A stretch of 64,000 bases of DNA from Myotis daubentonii (lineage: Eukaryota > Chordata > Mammalia > Chiroptera > Vespertilionidae), in assembly GCF_963259705.1 (NCBI RefSeq), contig NC_081846.1, positions 87,866,641-87,930,640 of the forward strand. Direction: 5' to 3'. Shown here piece after piece: positions 52,865 through 63,438 of this stretch. Below the pieces are notes generated by a model, which was not told the origin of the DNA, made no database searches, and saw only the letters and a list, made by a program, of their open reading frames with translations. Positions within the stretch are counted from its first letter, which is position 1. Each line of letters opens with the position of its first letter. A program made the position numbers and the translations under genes.

Positions 52865-55800
52865 CAATGCACTGGAAAGCAAAACAAATTTTTAATCTGA
52901 AAACCTGGCTTTGGGAGGAGAAACAAATGAAAACTTTGCCACTGGCCTATGCTGTCTGCTTAAGGGATCTGCCTTTGGCATGGCTGTTACAGATCAGAGG
53001 ATGCCCTGGCATGCACATGTACCCACGGGGGGCTTGGGGGGCATAATTAACTGCCACCCCACACCCTCTGCACAAGTGACTTTTATGGCCTCCCACCCCC
53101 AGGCTTTTAAAATGGTCAGCATCCCCACTGGTTAGTAGGAAATTCTTCACTGACACACACCTGCTTGGTGATTTGTTGGCTGTTTTCCCACCCAGCAGGC
53201 AGCTGTGGGTAATGTTTAGTCAGAAAAGAAGAGGCTAAATTAAGCAAGACATGTTTACAGTGTAAACCGTGTGGGGTGGGGGAGAAATTGTCCCACTGGT
53301 CACACCGAGGGTGACAAGAGTATGGACATTTTACTAGCAGAACAGGTGGCGGCCACCCCCGCAGGCTCCCGAGAACCCTTGCTGTCAGCTCGGTGAGACT
53401 TCTGGAAGTGTTGTCTGAAGACGGCAGCACCTGCCTACAGGAGGCCAGCGGAGTGCGGTTCCTATTTCCCGAGCTCACTGGGTGAGAGGAATGTTCTCCA
53501 GCCCACAACAGCCCCGCAGCCCAGCAAGGCTTTGCAGGCCTTCCCCTGCCCAGCACTGCTCTCAGCTCGTCTCTGGCTGTAATTCCCAATGCTGTTCATT
53601 AGGATCGGACTTTACGCTTTTACGCCTGCAACTGTTTGAAATCTGCCAGTTCGGAAAAATCGGTCACTTGTGTTAGCATATCTTTGGTTGTGTGTGGTAG
53701 AAACCGAATACAAGCTGATTTAAGGGAGGAAAAGGGGGAATGATGACAGGCCTTGCTGAGAAGGCCCCGGGAGGTTGGGCTCTGCTGGAGCAAGGGATCC
53801 AAACCAGTGAAGTGTGTCAGGAACCAGCTGCCTCCATATCTATGTTCAGCTTTTTGGGGTTGGCTTTCTTCTCAGCGCCATTTGGTGATAAATGGGCCAC
53901 CTGAGTCAGAGGCCCTGTGAAGAGATGCCTATTCCCAATCGTTCCAGCAAGAGTCCCAGGGAAGCCACTCGAATCCTGTAACATGCCTGCCTGCAGCCCG
54001 GGTCTCGTGGCCACTGTGACACCTCAGGCTGCAGTCACTCCATTCAAATCACATGGATGACAGTGGGGAGAGGTGGTAAACTCAATGAAAAAGGGGGGGG
54101 GGGCGGTGCTAATGCACAGGGAAGGATGCTGGGCAAGCAAAAACAACACAGGTCTGTCACAGTCCTTTTTCTGTTTCTTAATCATCTCCCAGCATGTTGG
54201 CATGTTCTGAATCTTAGGTCCATCCTCGTCCCCACAGTAGCATCAGACAATTCCCTCCTTGCTTCACTCCTTCTCAGTTACCTAATTGGGCATGTCTCCC
54301 ACTCGTACTGCCCACATATGGCCTATCCGCTCGCTGGGGATTCCCTGAGTACCTGCTCCGCTGTCCATTGCTGAGTGTGAAAGGGGGTGAGGGTGGGCAC
54401 AAAGTTGAACAAGACCCGTCCTAGGGCGACAGACAAGTGAGTAGTCACTACAGTGGGGTGTCCCCTAGCTGCTGGCAGCTCGCACTCCCTTTTCTGTGTT
54501 CCTCAGACCGGTTCTCTGGATGTTAGAATGAGCCGTGAATGGGGAGACAAGGGTGACGAGGGGTGCTGTCTTGGAGGCGAGGTTTAACTCCACACTAGAG
54601 CGGGCACAGATTGCTCCAGCCCGCTTGTCTCAGAGATCTCCCGCCCCAGGGCAGACTGGGAGAGAGCAGAACTTTTCCAGTGAGGATGTGCGGTGGAGTC
54701 AAATGAAGGACTCCAGAATTTAGGGCAAGAAGGACCTCAGAGATTAGTTAACTCAGTGCCTTCTTTCCATGATCCAAAAACCCAGGCTCAGTTGAGTTCC
54801 TGCACGGCCAGGAGAGGGCCCAGGTCCCGGACCTCCTCCCAGGTCTCCTGCCTCCACCAGCACTGGGGCCCAGGTTTTGTGTCATGTATGCTGATTTCAT
54901 TTCCTGGGAGGGAAAAAATGAATCAAGTGAGAAAAGAAATAAAAGGCAATGCTTTTGGTTTACAGAATACCAAAAAAGGAAGATGGGTTACTGAGAAATA
55001 TTTCCATTGTACAAATAGAGGAAATAAGAAAATAACAAGTAGCTAATGTTGGTTGGGAAAAAATGCTGTGCTGTGAGGAGAGGTCAGAGACTGAGATAAG
55101 CAGGGAGCTGAGGGGCACACAGAAGGGGCACGGCAGCAGCACAGGTGCTTGGCATGTACAGTTTGCACATGGCTATGTCACACTTCACGGAATTTGAGGC
55201 ACCTGTGGATTGTAAGACTCCATTATTTTATGTAGCATTAAGAAAGAACACACTCTGGTACACCATCAATGAAAGTCTGTGGTCAAATTCATGGTGTGCA
55301 GATAGAACTCCCCAAGGGAGAGTAAGAGGAATAAAGGCCAAGGACGGATCAAGGATTCATGGTTAAGGGCAGGCCAAAGACTCACACAGGAGGAATTCTT
55401 TATGTCATACCAGTTGGGACCCTAAGCATCGCAGGAGATGTTTCAGACAGACTCCCTAGTGATCAACAAAACTATGATCTTCTATGAGCTTGGATCCTTG
55501 TTGCCTTGGTCTCTCTAATGGAATCTTTTCTCCTAATCTGTCCATGACTGTCTCAGATATGTAATTATGGATTAGAGGAATGACGTTTTTCAGACCCATC
55601 AGCAGCACAAAATGCTTGCATAAAAATAAAAAGAACGTTCTGTAGGACAGTGTCAAGTTTTCTAAAGCCAAGCAAAAATGAAGACACTGATCTGTAACTA
55701 CCAGAAGTTTCAGGGCTGAAAAGATCTTGCTCTAAAAAGGAATAAAAAGGTAATGAGGAGAAAGATGTGGAGGAAAGCTATCCCGGGTTTGAATCCTGAC

Positions 55801-55963
55801 TCCAATCTGAAAGCCAGAGTCCCTAAGCAGAGTAAGTGTGCCAGGGAATAATGAGAAGTAATAGCTCCATGCTTCCCACCCTTGCTCTACAAATGGGAGG
55901 TGTCAGGTTACCTCTAATGAGGGAACTGCTTTAGCCTGATTTGACTCGTTTCATTATTTAATT
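52865..55963. other. 3.1-kb low-repeat stretch, unassigned
   Basis: No Ves, Helitron or L1 insertions. 54730-54890 may hold an old MIR. Open frames (for example 53116-53589 on minus) have no recognised domain or splice pattern. Exceptionally repeat-poor for this window, so it might contain regulatory or exonic sequence that I could not identify. Confidence 0.35.
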
Positions 55964-55964
55964 A

Positions 55965-56344
55965 CTAGATGCCCGTTGCAGGAAGATTCCTGCAAGAATA
56001 GGGCTTCTTGAGAATGGAGCGAAGCAGAGAAGGGAGTGAAGCCCACCTACACAGGCTTCACTCCCTTCTCCGCTGCCTTGCTCCCTCCCTTTGCCGCTTA
56101 GCTCTCGACTCCCTCCCTTCTCTGCCACTGGGCTCTCTCCCTTCTCCGCACTTTGCTCCCTTGCCAGGTCACGGATCTGCAGTCCTGGTCCCGCAGGCAG
56201 CGCAGGCAGCGTCGTGCACGCTGCAGGCCCTGCCTCCAGTATGCAAATTAGCCACCATCTTTATTGGCGGTTAATTTGCATATAGCACTGATTAGCCAAT
56301 GGGAGGTGTAGCGAAGGTACAGTCAATTACCATGCATTATTAGA
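55965..56344 (-). mobile_element. HeliBat-like Helitron, minus strand (380 bp)
   Basis: On minus it begins TC in tctaataatgcatggtaatt (56344) and ends CTAG at 55968-55965, preceded by a hairpin gcaggaatcttcctgc. It shares the ggctaatcagtgctatatgc-type region with Helitrons D and E. The plus-strand open frames here come from its CT-rich interior. Confidence 0.92.
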
Positions 56345-56373
56345 TAGGATTCAATTCAAATAACTTGTATAGA

Positions 56374-58248
56374 GAAGATTAAAAATGGCGGTGGAGTAAG
56401 TGGGAACTACATGGACACTCTCCCAGGACCAAACTGAAAATACAACTAAAATACAGAAAAGCCACCATGAAAAATCCATGGAACACTGGCTGGGGAGAAC
56501 CCTGATAACCAAGCATGGGAAGTGGAGACCACATAGAGACTGGTAGGAAGGGCAGAGGTGAGAAAGGGCTGGGTGGGCTCCCACAGACAGCAGCTGAAGG
56601 GATATCTTAGCTTTGGGGGTTCCCACGGAGAACTCTGGGGTTTAAACTCCAAGCTGGGCCCCCCAGCCCAGGTCACCAGAACTGAGAAAGGTGCCCACAT
56701 AACACATGGCTGTGAAAAGCAGCAGAGCTGCTGTCTGCCCTCCAGAGACAGCTGGAAATACAGGCACCCTCTTAAAAGGCCAGTGCACAAAATTGAGTAT
56801 GCAGCCACTCACCTTGGGCTCCAGCAGAGGGAAGGCAGAGTGGACTGAAGCTGTGTGAGGAGAGTCCAGGGTTGAGGGCTCTGGGGTTGGAGCTCAGAGG
56901 GCAGCCACCCTGGTCTCCTGTGCTGAGTCATCCCCTGGCTGCAGAGGACATCTTTCCTCTAGGAATCTGATATCCTGGTGGTTTTGGCCTGAGGGAAAGG
57001 CAGTTGCCACACCTGTTGAAAAAACTCTTGCCCCACCCTGTGTTCATTAGCCTGAGAGCAATCAAGGCTGATAACGACCTCTGGAGGCTTTGAGTTTTTG
57101 CCTTTTCTCCTTCGGGGCTGGGGCTAGGAAAAGCAGACCCTGGTAACACCTTGGTCCTTTCCAAAGGCATCCAGCCCCTGCAGAAGGAGCATTAGGCTTT
57201 GGATTGCTGATAGCCCCAAGGAGGGTACACAGGGCCAGTCAGAAACAGTGTCCAACATTGTCCTGCACTAGAGATTGGGAGTCAAAGCAGATCTACCTAA
57301 TACATAGACACAAACCCAAACAGGCAGCCCAAATTGGGGGGGGGGGGGGGGGAAACACAAACAAAAACAATGAAAGAATAAGAAAATTCTCCAGAATAAG
57401 AGATAAATGAAAGGGAGATAAGAAATTTATCTTATATAGAATTCAGAATAATGATAGTAAAGATGCTCAACAACATGAAAAAATATATAGTAACTATGTA
57501 AAATGATCAGTCGCAAATAAAGAATGGCATAGCCCTAATAAAGAACACTTTGCAAGGGATACACAGCAGATTAGGGGAAGCTGAGGATAGGATCAGTGAA
57601 TTAGAAGACCGGGTAGAAAAAAATCACTCAGAGAACCAAAAAGAAAAAACAATTAAAAATAGGAGGACAGCTTAAGGAGCTGTGGGACAACATGAAACAT
57701 AACAATATTCACATAATGGAGTGCCAAAAGGGGAAGAGAGCAAGCAAGGGATAGAGAAAGCAAGCAAAGGCTAGCAACGTGTTTGAAGAAATAATGGCAG
57801 AAAACTTGCCTAACCTGGGGAAGGAGAAAGTCACACAAGTTCAGGAGACACAGAGAGTCCCAAGCAAGAAGAACCCAAACAGGTCCATGCCCAGACACAT
57901 CATAATTAAAATGCCAAAAAGTAAAGACAAAGAGAGAATCTTAAAGGCAGCAAGAGAAAAGCAATTTGTTGCCTACAAAGGAGTTCCCATCAGGCTGTCA
58001 GCTGATTTCTCATCAGAAACTCTACAAGCCAAAAGGGAATGACATGAAGTGCTCAAGGTAATGGAAAGCAAGGATCTGAAACCAAGATTACTATACCCAG
58101 CAAGGCTATCATTCACAATAGATGGTAAAATAAAGAGCTTCCCAGACAAAAAAAGGCTAACGGAGTTTATTATCATCAAAACAGCACTGCAAGAAATGCT
58201 AAAGGGACTGCTGTAATGAGAAGAAATATATAGAGAGAGGAACATAGC
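56374..58248 (+). mobile_element. HAL1/L1 5' UTR plus ORF1, 3' part lost
   Basis: Starts with aaaatggcggtgg (YY1-like), a 5' UTR of about 1 kb, then ORF1. The sequence is cut right after the ORF1 stop by antisense retroviral sequence, so HAL1 and L1 cannot be told apart. It begins only 30 bp after the Helitron. A run of G lies at about 57336-57352. Confidence 0.8.
57420..58215 (+). pseudogene. L1/HAL1 ORF1p pseudogene
   Basis: Same RNA-binding chaperone family as 7528-8574. The RRM/CTD section is clear at 57779-58042 (MPRHIIIKM, RILKAAREK, YKGVPIRLSADFSSETLQ). It ends at an in-frame TGA at 58040 where the family continues. Upstream, several stops and shifts break the coiled coil. The distal CTD (cagcaaggctatcattcac) continues to about 58215. 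Confidence 0.85.
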
Positions 58249-58724
58249 TGGCCCAGGGGGTAATGGCTGTTCCTCCTCACCGAGGCCACTGCAACTTGGC
58301 AGCGAGATGCGCCTCCTCAGGAGATGGGTCCAATGGCCCCCGTGGCAACCAATGGAATCCCAGATGAGCCCCCCAAATTGTTAGAAAGAAGGTGGGTGCC
58401 AAAACCAGGGGTCCTGGGAGAACACAAAGGATACTTGGGAGCCAGACAGCAAGGCAAACGCATTTCCTCCTGCAGGAGGGTGTGCATGCATGGGGTCTGG
58501 CCGAATGCACACTGAGCAGATGGTCCACCCGGGTTTTATCCCTGACGCACACCATCCGACCCTCACTCTTGATTGGTCAGAGTTTAGGTTCACATTCTTG
58601 TGCGGTTGGCTAATTTAAAGGAAAAAGGAGGATGGGAAGGTTGACTTTTGTGGTTTCAAATGACAGTTGGCTAAATTCCTTCTTTGTCAGAAAAGATTAC
58701 TTGTTTATTCTCACAACTCTCACA
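58249..58724 (-). mobile_element. ERV: LTR, tRNA-Pro-type primer site and leader, antisense
   Basis: On the minus strand the LTR ends tttctaaca at 58379, immediately followed by atttggggggctcatctggg (58378-58359), which resembles the tRNA-Pro primer-binding site of gammaretroviruses. Leader sequence continues to about 58249. A TATA-like gggataaaaccc lies at about 58535-58546. The LTR start is tentatively tgtgagagttg at 58724 (346 bp). No gag, pol or env is present: only the 5' LTR and leader remain. Confidence 0.78.
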
Positions 58725-58885
58725 GCATTTACCACTTTCTACCATAATAAGTATTTCTTTTACTTCTTTGATAATTGCTTTGCCTCACAATACTAGAATG
58801 GAAGACAAAAGTATTGCTGGCATTATTCACTGCTAACCCTCAGTGCCTGACACAAATGTGTTTGAATGCATTAATGAAACAAATA
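58725..58885 (+). mobile_element. L2 3' end
   Basis: ttgcctcacaatactagaat, gtattgctggcattattcac, ctaaccctcagtgcctgaca and aatgcattaatgaaac follow the L2 3' terminal order. Confidence 0.7.
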
Positions 58886-59268
58886 GGATCGCCAGCATTT
58901 TCTTAATTGCTGGGGATATAACTACAAATATGACAAAGTTCTTGCCCTTAGAAATGTGGGTACTTGGTGTGGGCTGGGGATAGACAATAAGTAGAAAACA
59001 GATAATAGAGGGAAAGCCAACGGGGACTCTCTATTCAAGTGATTGGGCGGCGAGCACTTCCTGAGGAGGCAGCATGGGAGGGAGACCATGAGATCAGCTG
59101 CTGCATGTGCTGAGGTGGGAGTGACATGCCAATGGGTGGGAGCAGAGTGAGCAACCCACAGACACAGACTGACTTCTCACTCCGTACCTTTTGGAACTGT
59201 TTGAATTTTTGTACCTTCTGTATGTATTCCCTGTTCAGGTAACAAATTAAATTTAAGAAATAAAAGGA
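58886..59268. other. Unassigned sequence
   Basis: No repeat or exon recognised; a short stretch (caagtgattgggcggcgagc) carries CpGs. Confidence 0.3.
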
Positions 59269-59542
59269 GCCCTCGCTGGTTTGGCTCAGGGGATAGAGCA
59301 TCGGCCAGAGGACTGAAGGGTCCTGGGTTTCATTCTGGTCAAGAGCACGTACCTTGGTTGCGGGTTTGATTCCTTGCTCTGGCCAGGGCATGTGTGAGAG
59401 GCAACCAATTGATGTGTCTCTCACATCAATGTTTCTCTCTCTCTGTTTCTCCCCCTCTCTTCTACTCTCTCTCTCTCTAAAAAAAAAAAAAGGAAAAAAA
59501 ATCCATGGAAAAATATCCTTGGGTGAGGATTAACAACAAAAT
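59269..59542 (+). mobile_element. Long-3' tRNA-SINE
   Basis: Head gccctcgctggtttggctca, extended body (gatgtgtctctcacatcaat) and the 3' motif tccttgggtgaggattaac shared with 11354 and 35326. Confidence 0.87.
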
Positions 59543-59870
59543 AGGAAGTTAAAGGAAAAAAGTCACCAGTAAATCATAAATAATGAGCTAGATGAGTAAC
59601 TATGCTTTTATATGGCTGCTTCTACATTAACATCAAGTCAGATAACTGGCTAAGTACAGATTTGCAAAGTGGGAAATAGTTATACAATTTGCACTTACTA
59701 AACTACTTGTTGCATTTTTTATTATACCAAGCATGCATCAGTAGTGATTTTTTTAAAAAAGCTAATTAGAAAAAAGCCACAATATTTATCATCTAGCTAA
59801 GTGTTAAAGTAGAACTGGAAGAAAAATTGACACAATCCGTCAGAAGAAAAAAATTGCCAATGATTACCCT
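59543..59870. other. AT-rich, nothing recognised
   Basis: No feature identified. Confidence 0.3.
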
Positions 59871-59875
59871 GTATC

Positions 59876-60080
59876 CCTGCCAAAAACCATCTGAATGGTT
59901 TCTCTTTTGGACAGAAAATACAGATCTTTTCATGGTTCCTTTGCTTCCCTCCAAACCAGCGCTCTGGCACTGCCGCCGGGAGACTCCAGGCACAGAAGAA
60001 CCTGGGAATGAGGCCGCCGGAGGACGGCAGTATTTCTCACGGCGCATTTGCTACGGACACGATGGCAAGTGGCAAATGTC
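59876..60080 (-). other. Candidate minus-strand 5' exon
   Basis: Reading leftwards, a CpG-rich leader (cctccggcggcctcattccc, gtctcccggcggcagtgcc) precedes an ATG in a fair Kozak context (gaaccatga, about 59936). It opens MKRSVFSVQKRNHSDGFWQ and reaches tacagg followed by gtaatc, a possible donor near 59870. No family is recognised. CpG content is strikingly higher than the AT-rich surroundings. The overlapping plus-strand frame (59827-60105) is less convincing. Confidence 0.3.
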
Positions 60081-60109
60081 TGAATGTCTTTTCCTGGGCA
60101 TCTAGGGTG

Positions 60110-60854
60110 ACAGCATTTATTTATAACAGAGGAGATTCTGAAATGGGCCACTTGTCAGCACAAAAAAGTAACTTCCATAATACCACTGCTGAATGAAATG
60201 AAAATTAATTTCTTCCTTTCTGCTAGCACAAATAGAAGCAGAGCTGGCCACTGAAATACTTGGTAAGCAACTTAATTATAAAACAGATTGGTTACTGGAA
60301 CTGGAGAAATTTGTAGATAGGTATGTGAAGCATTCTAAGACTGGATAAATGGACATTAGATCCTGACCCTAGTAAATCCCTAACTTCCCAAACAGTTAGG
60401 GGTTTTTTGTTTTTGAGAGAGAAGGCCAGAAGTATATCACCTCGATATGATTTGAAAAAACAATTCCAAAATATTAAAATTTACTAATTGAAGTAGAAAA
60501 ATGCCCCAAATTCTAAGTGCAGTATTTTACTCATGTTTATAATTCAGGCCTCACACACAAAAATAATACCTAAGTGAGCACAGAGAGCTGAAAATGGGAA
60601 ATACCCTGAACACCATGACTAAGTGTCATGATTACTGTAGTAAAACAAAGTTCTCTTATATAAAACGCTGTTTTTAACCAGAACCACCACATTCTAATAT
60701 ACACTGGGGAACATCAAATTATAAAACTGTTAGCTCACATTATTGCACGATTAACGTAAGTTCATAACTACATGCAATTAGATAAGCTAAAAACTTTCAT
60801 CATCAGTCTGTTGGATTGCTGATGCCCTGGAATCCTTTGGCAAATATATTTTAC
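60110..60854. other. AT-rich, nothing recognised
   Basis: No repeat or exon identified. Confidence 0.3.
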
Positions 60855-60872
60855 AACAATAAGCAATTATCC

Positions 60873-61098
60873 TGCCCTAGCCGGTTTGGCTCACTGGATA
60901 GAGCGTCGGCCTGGGGACTGAAGGGTCCCAGGTTTGATTCCGGTCAAGGGCATGTACCTTGGTTGCAGGCACATCCCCAGTGGGGGGTGTGCAGGAGGCA
61001 GCTGATCGATGCTTCTCTCTCATCAATGTTTCTAACTCTCTATCCCTCTCCCTTCCTCTCTGTAAAAAAAATAAATAAAATTATTAAAAAACAAAAAA
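60873..61098 (+). mobile_element. Ves SINE with perfect 18-bp duplication
   Basis: Head tgccctagccggtttggctc, B box aggtttgattccgg. Flanked by aacaataagcaattatcc at 60855-60872 and 61099-61116. Confidence 0.95.
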
Positions 61099-61190
61099 AA
61101 CAATAAGCAATTATCCAAAGGATGTTACTAAGCACCCAGTTGTGTGATTTCATAGTAGCAGTTTCTGCACTTTAGTGTAGAAATTGGTGC

Positions 61191-61217
61191 TGTGTGTGTG
61201 TGTGTGTGTGTGTGTGT
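61191..61217. repeat. (TG)13 microsatellite
   Basis: Thirteen uninterrupted TG units. Confidence 0.97.
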
Positions 61218-61640
61218 AAAGTGATGCTTCTCAGGGAGGTTTTTTTAAAAAATATTAGCATTAAGGTATAAACCTCTTTAGAAATTATACCATTTTGCCA
61301 ATGTCTTTAAGTAAAATGAATTTACTGTAGATTTAAGTGCCTGGGGTCTAGTGCCATCTAGTGTTATGTTGTTTCCAGCTATTTCAAACCTGAGCACATA
61401 AGAAGGGAACTTCAGGTCCTCCTTCTCCCGTGCCAGCCCCAGTGCCCCATTTCTGCCTCCGTTTCAAAAGGTCCCCAGGTCTTACAAGAATAATTAAATA
61501 AAAAATTCACCAGGTCTTACAAGAATAATAAAAAAGGCACCAGGTCTTGTCAGTGCAAGGATTTCACATCTTTCTCTTTTTTTAACATTACCACTAACAA
61601 CCTAGCTTATCCTGTTGAAAGGAAACTTTAAGTCCATAGT
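61218..61640. other. Unassigned, with a small direct repeat
   Basis: ccaggtcttacaagaataat occurs at 61475 and 61511, with a third partial ccaggtcttg at 61540, making a ~36-bp tandem repeat. Nothing else recognised. Confidence 0.5.
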
Positions 61641-61659
61641 CAGCTTAATTGGCTGTATG

Positions 61660-61830
61660 TTGACCATATACTATCTTTCGCAAGTTATTTAAGCTCTCTG
61701 GGCTTCAGTTTCCTCACCTCTTAGATAGGAATAGTAATATCTATTTCATAGGGGTTTTTAATTAAATGAGTTAATATATTTAAAATGCTTACAAAATCTG
61801 ACATATGCAGATTTTTAATAGATGTTAATC
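61660..61830 (+). mobile_element. MIR
   Basis: tttcgcaagttatttaagct, ctgggcttcagtttcctcac, atagtaatatctatttcata and attaaatgagttaatatatt follow MIR core order. Confidence 0.75.
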
Positions 61831-62640
61831 ACCATATACTTTAAATCATGTTTGAGTCCTTACTGGGAATACAAGTGATGAAAATAGTCTACACTGCTTT
61901 CCATTTTAAGGTCAGAAGGCAGAAGTTGGGTTCCCTATGACAAGTGGGCTGATTGAGAGGTCTAGGCTACATAAAAAGTCCTCTGCAAATAGTTCCACCC
62001 CGTCTGCAGCCCACCCTTTCATTCTCTTAAGTGTCTTAAACAGAGTAAGTCTTATATTTTAAGTTCAACATATCAGTTCTTTCTTTTACGGATCGTGCTT
62101 TTGGTGTCACGTTTAAGAACTGTTTGCCTAACACTAGGTCATGGAGTTTCCTTCTATGTTTTCCTGTTTTTTAGTTTTATATTTTGAGTTAATTTTTGTA
62201 GGTGTTAAGTTAGTGTTTTCTAGCATCAAAGTTACTTGCAATGGGTTTTGAAATATGCAAATTTCCTTTTCACTTGTATTGAGGTCTGGAACTGTAGTTT
62301 GAGGATGGAAAATATATCTGCTACGGATTTGTGTGGGTATGGAGATCTGTTTTAACTTTTGCCAGCATATACAGTGTGACATTTCTTGTATTCAGATGTT
62401 GTCATCAAAGTTACTTTAGCAAAATATTAGTTTCAAATATAAGTGGTGCTCTGACTTCTGCTTCTAGGTTGAATTCATTAAGAAACACCAAGTCTACAGC
62501 AAAAGCTAAATTTTAAGGCCATTCATTGTTTGAGGGAGGTTCTTCTCATTCAGAAATTTGCAGTTTTGGCTCTCAAGTTGGGACGTCTCAACAAAACTTT
62601 ACCACCACAAAGTCATCAAACTACTGTGTGGTAGGGCAAG
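61831..62640. other. Unassigned, partly old antisense L1-like
   Basis: 62050-62400 (cgtttaagaactgtttgcct, tttagttttatattttgagt) resembles antisense old L1 ORF2. The rest is not recognised. Confidence 0.4.
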
Positions 62641-62657
62641 TCAGAATACTTAGCTTC

Positions 62658-63107
62658 TTCTTCTTTTTTTTTAAAAAAATATATTTTTTATTGATTTTTT
62701 ACAGAGAGGAAGGGAGAGAGATAGTTAGAAACATCGATGAGAGAGAAACATCAATCAGCTGCCTCCTGCACATCTCCTACTGGGGATGTGCCCGCAACCC
62801 AGGTACATGCCGTTGACCGGAATCGAACCTGGGACCTTTCAGTCCGCAGGCCAACGCTCTATCCACTGAGCCAAACCGGTTTCAGCTAGATTCTTCTTTA
62901 AAAATATTTTTATTGATTTCAGAGAGGAAGGGAGAGGGAGAGATAGAAACATCAATGATGAGAATCATTGACCAGCTGCCTCCTCCTGCACATCCCCTGC
63001 TGGGGATCGAGCCTGCAACCTGGGCATGTGCCCTTGACCAGAATCAAACCTGGAACCATTTAGTCCACAGGCCGATGCTCTATCCACTGAGCCAGACTGG
63101 CTAGGGC
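62658..63107 (-). mobile_element. Ves-type SINE (minus) with a second SINE nested in its tail
   Basis: The outer SINE lies at 62900-63107, head on minus gccctagccagtctggctca. The whole is flanked by cagaatacttagcttc (62642-62657) and cagaatactgaacttc (63108-63123). Confidence 0.87.
62667..62890 (-). mobile_element. Ves SINE, minus strand, nested
   Basis: Reverse complement starts agctgaaaccggtttggctc. Flanked by ttcttcttt at 62658-62666 and 62891-62899, within the tail of the outer SINE. Confidence 0.92.
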
Positions 63108-63239
63108 CAGAATACTGAACTTCTATTTCTGTCAGAAATTGCTGGAACTGATGATAGCTAAGTCCACAACAAATGAAGTACAACAGTGACATGATTAGTT
63201 CAATAACACATGATAGGTTCACATATTTTTCTTTAAATG

Positions 63240-63420
63240 TTTTTAATTTTTAAAATTTATTTTTATTGATTTCAGAGAGGGAGGATAGAAACATCGATGA
63301 GAATCATTGCCTCCTGTACGCCCCCTACTGGAGATTGAGCCTGCAACTTGTGCATGTGCCCTGACCAGGAATTGAACCATGACCTCCTGCTCAAGCACAG
63401 ACACACACTCAGCTGGGCAA
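63240..63420 (-). mobile_element. Ves-type SINE, minus strand, diverged
   Basis: Reverse complement has gcccagctgagtgtgtgtct-type head and the gagagaggaag antisense segment. Flanks ttcacatatttttctttaaa and ttcacatatttctttaagta form an imperfect duplication. Confidence 0.85.
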
Positions 63421-63438
63421 TTCACATATTTCTTTAAG

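Noticed and set aside
53116..53589. 157-codon minus-strand frame as a gene
   Set aside because: No recognised domain, no promoter or splice evidence; retained only as part of the repeat-poor gap.
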